Below are positions 62,459-64,000 of a stretch of 64,000 bases of DNA, in pieces (position 1 is the stretch's first letter; every line of letters starts with the position of its first letter). The notes under the pieces are model-generated. The model ran no database searches, had not been told where the DNA came from, and was given only the letters and a program-made list of their open reading frames with translations. Source of the stretch: SABI01 sp028532915. Lineage in GTDB: Bacteria > Spirochaetota > Spirochaetia > Sphaerochaetales > Sphaerochaetaceae. The translations under genes were made by a program, and so were the position numbers. The stretch covers positions 2,356,001 through 2,420,000 of the forward strand of contig OY781923.1 in NCBI GenBank assembly GCA_963677225.1, read 5' to 3'.

Positions 62459-62740
62459 TATCAGAGATAAATCCCAATCTTCATTTTGAGATGAGAAGCA
62501 TGGATGATATTGCGATATTAACGGTAAATGAGGCGATAGAGAAATTCATCAATTCGCCAAATACAAGCGAAAGACTTCAAAAATATGTGCGAGAATATCC
62601 GGGGAGAGATCCCGGAATCAGAACACTACTTCACCCTCACGTGGCAATTCGAAGATTCCGCCGGTGAGATTGATGATGATTTAAGTACTGAATATTTTGA
62701 TTTCGATGTTCTGATACTTTTGCTGAGCAGTTTAGATTGA
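62440..62740 (+). pseudogene. Small hypothetical gene with a frameshift
   Basis: The first part reads EKVVISEINPNLHFEMRSMDDIAILTVNEAI and onward for about 53 codons, then loses its protein-like character. Starting in the +1 frame at an A5 run (CAAAAATATG, about 62579-62588) the sequence reads RGEIPESEHYFTLTWQFED and continues acidic and hydrophobic to TGA at 62738-62740. Together they would make a protein of about 100 residues. The split may be a real mutation or a sequencing error in the homopolymer. Function unknown; it follows the ABC exporter without a gap. Confidence 0.45.
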
Positions 62741-62754
62741 CCACAGATACAGAT

Positions 62755-62790
62755 ACCGGGTCCCGCAGATAGCAGACCCGGTGTTTTTGA
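62755..62790 (+). terminator. Terminator of the ABC exporter operon
   Basis: ACCGGGTC/GACCCGGT, an 8-bp GC-rich stem, is followed by GTTTTTGAGTTTT on the plus strand. Confidence 0.9.
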
Positions 62791-62823
62791 GTTTTAGGAA
62801 ATTTAAGACCGGTCAGAACCTCT

Positions 62824-63849
62824 CTATAAGAGATACAGTTCCTTATCCATGAAGAGCTCTACCAGATGGGGATGGAACTGGGTTCCAGAGAAGAGTTTGA
62901 TCTCCTCGACAGCGATCTCTGCAGGAAGTGCCGATCTGTAGGCTCTGTCGCTTGTCATAGCGTCGAAGGCATCGGCCAAAGTGACGATGGCGGCATCAAT
63001 GGGAATCTGGTCTCCCTTGAGTCCGTCGGGGTACCCTTTTCCGTCCATTCGTTCATGGTGGCTCCTGATAATCGGTCTATAAGGCTGAAACAGGTCGATA
63101 TGTGCAACGATGCGCTCTCCGAACACCGGATGCATCTTGATGATGGCATATTCTTCTTTCGTGAGTGCAGAACTTTTATTGAGGATCTGTTCGGATATCC
63201 CGATCTTCCCGATATCATGCAGAAGCGCTCCCCCTTCAAGGATAACAAGTTTTTCGTTCGAATATCCCAGGGCCTTCCCGAGAGCAAGAGCGATGGCACT
63301 TACCCGATGACAGTGACCTTTGGTATAGGCATCCTTCTGTTCGATGGTTTCAGAAAAAGCAAGCAAAGTCGAACGGGCGGTATTGTCTAATGCACTCAAA
63401 GCGGTATGCAGCTGATCTTCCAGATCCTTCTGATGAGCGAGAGATTCCACCTGTTTGGCAATCTCTTCTCTCTCCTCTTCCAATTCCGTCAGGACTCTTT
63501 TGACGCAACCGAGCAGGACCTCACGTCCCACAGGTTTCGTAAGGTAGTCTTTCGCACCCAGACGGATGGCTTTCATCCCGGTGTCAAGATCATTGAAGGC
63601 AGTAAGCATGACAGTGGGTATTCTCGGGTATTTTCGATGTATGATCTCAAGTAGCTCCAATCCTGAGAGACCGGGCATTTTAATATCGAGGAGGAGAAGA
63701 TCGACCTCGCCTGATTTTAAAGTCAGAGTCCGCAGCAGTTCTTGTCCGTCCTTGCAGGCGGTCACTTTGTACCCGCCTTTTTCAAGAACTATTTGAATGA
63801 TCTTTCTGATCGCTGAATCATCATCGGTAAGAACTATATGTTTCATCAT
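62824..63849 (-). CDS. Response regulator with HD-GYP c-di-GMP phosphodiesterase domain
   Basis: 341 residues. The receiver domain (1-120) has acidic residues LTDDD, the phospho-acceptor Asp55 in LLLLDIKMPG, Thr83 and Lys105 in TKPV. After a coiled-coil linker (about 120-160) the HD-GYP domain shows HDIGKIG (HD at 211-212), KMHPVFGERI, HHERMDGKGYPDGL (GYP at 272-274) and LADAFDAMTSDRAYR. These are the metal ligands needed to hydrolyse c-di-GMP. AAGGATAAG precedes the ATG. No histidine kinase is visible in the window; the gene begins 2 bp after the stop of a methyltransferase-like gene. Confidence 0.94.
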   Translation of the reverse strand: MMKHIVLTDDDSAIRKIIQIVLEKGGYKVTACKDGQELLRTLTLKSGEVDLLLLDIKMPGLSGLELLEIIHRKYPRIPTVMLTAFNDLDTGMKAIRLGAKDYLTKPVGREVLLGCVKRVLTELEEEREEIAKQVESLAHQKDLEDQLHTALSALDNTARSTLLAFSETIEQKDAYTKGHCHRVSAIALALGKALGYSNEKLVILEGGALLHDIGKIGISEQILNKSSALTKEEYAIIKMHPVFGERIVAHIDLFQPYRPIIRSHHERMDGKGYPDGLKGDQIPIDAAIVTLADAFDAMTSDRAYRSALPAEIAVEEIKLFSGTQFHPHLVELFMDKELYLL

Positions 63850-63851
63850 GC

Positions 63852-64000
63852 TTATCCTTTTTTCTTTTTCAGGCCTCTCAACGACAAAATGAACGGAGTA
63901 GTTTTCTTATACTCCTCATACCCCCCGAAGAGTCGGGGGAAAAGACACCTGTCTTCCACAGTAATAAGGATCAGATTATCCAGAGTCAGGCCCGCACATA
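63852..64000 (-). CDS. Isoprenylcysteine methyltransferase-like membrane protein, 3' end only
   Basis: About 48 codons up to the TAA at 63852-63854, open to the window edge. The tail VEDRCLFPRLFGGYEEYKKTTPFILSL resembles the conserved C-terminus of isoprenylcysteine carboxyl methyltransferase/phospholipid methyltransferase-type membrane enzymes (E-ER-L...F-EYEEYKK...P). The N-terminal membrane spans are outside the window. Codons overlap nothing and the stop is 2 bp from the next start, so the two genes are probably co-transcribed. Confidence is limited by the short stretch. Confidence 0.55.
   Translation of the reverse strand, partial: CAGLTLDNLILITVEDRCLFPRLFGGYEEYKKTTPFILSLRGLKKKKG

Noticed and set aside
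1..64000. tRNA or rRNA genes
   Set aside because: I saw no tRNA cloverleaf with conserved TTCGA arm and no rRNA signature on either strand, though a covariance search was not possible.

Overview
The window reads as one contiguous chromosomal segment of an anaerobic to aerotolerant, heterotrophic bacterium, most likely a spirochaete of the Sphaerochaeta/Spirochaeta type. The lineage call is an inference. It rests on secreted binding proteins whose signal peptides end in FASGAKE or FAAGTQE, a single-chain PurL of the clade shared by clostridia and treponemes, glutamine synthetase III, [FeFe] hydrogenase genes and a Cas12a locus. No rRNA or tRNA gene was found.

Region 1 (1-8.6 kb): a purine operon on the minus strand, guaB-purE-purK-purL, preceded by a guanine riboswitch with a visible terminator/antiterminator switch. 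Diverging from it are an unknown membrane protein and an orphan GatC-type PTS permease.

Region 2 (8.6-19.3 kb): a catabolic cassette with an HpaI-type aldolase, a GntR/FCD regulator and a DctPQM TRAP transporter. Then come a secreted class A beta-lactamase-like hydrolase, a polyphosphate module (ppk1, a degenerate CHAD protein, a collapsed parA) and a phosphofructokinase.

Region 3 (19.4-28.5 kb): a type V-A CRISPR-Cas locus on the minus strand: cas12a, cas4, cas1, cas2 and an array of 25 identical repeats. The effector and cas4 are intact, but cas1 is split by an IS3-family element, so spacer acquisition should be frozen while interference remains possible.

Region 4 (28.7-33.7 kb): a five-gene operon with a sensory-type [FeFe]-hydrogenase-like PAS protein, a SpoIIE-type phosphatase, two thioredoxin-like ferredoxins and a catalytic-type group B [FeFe] hydrogenase. 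This looks like a redox- or H2-sensing relay. It is followed by a ketopantoate reductase-like gene, an MFS transporter and a catalase behind a PerR-like box.

Region 5 (38-51.8 kb): a nitrogen-assimilation island: gltD, gltB, glnN, glnB, amt, a sigma-54 activator and asnB. Two near-consensus sigma-54 promoters and a recurring palindrome (CCTACA-N4-TGTAGG) upstream of them suggest the local activator controls the island. A structured RNA candidate and a 44-bp palindrome lie between glnB and glnN, and the PII protein lacks Tyr51.

Region 6 (51.8-64 kb): deoC divergent from an ABC importer, phosphohexomutase and GntR/HutC operon; a TM2 protein with a DXD-less glycosyltransferase; an ABC-2 exporter pair; a frameshifted small gene; an HD-GYP response regulator; and the 3' end of an isoprenylcysteine methyltransferase-like gene.
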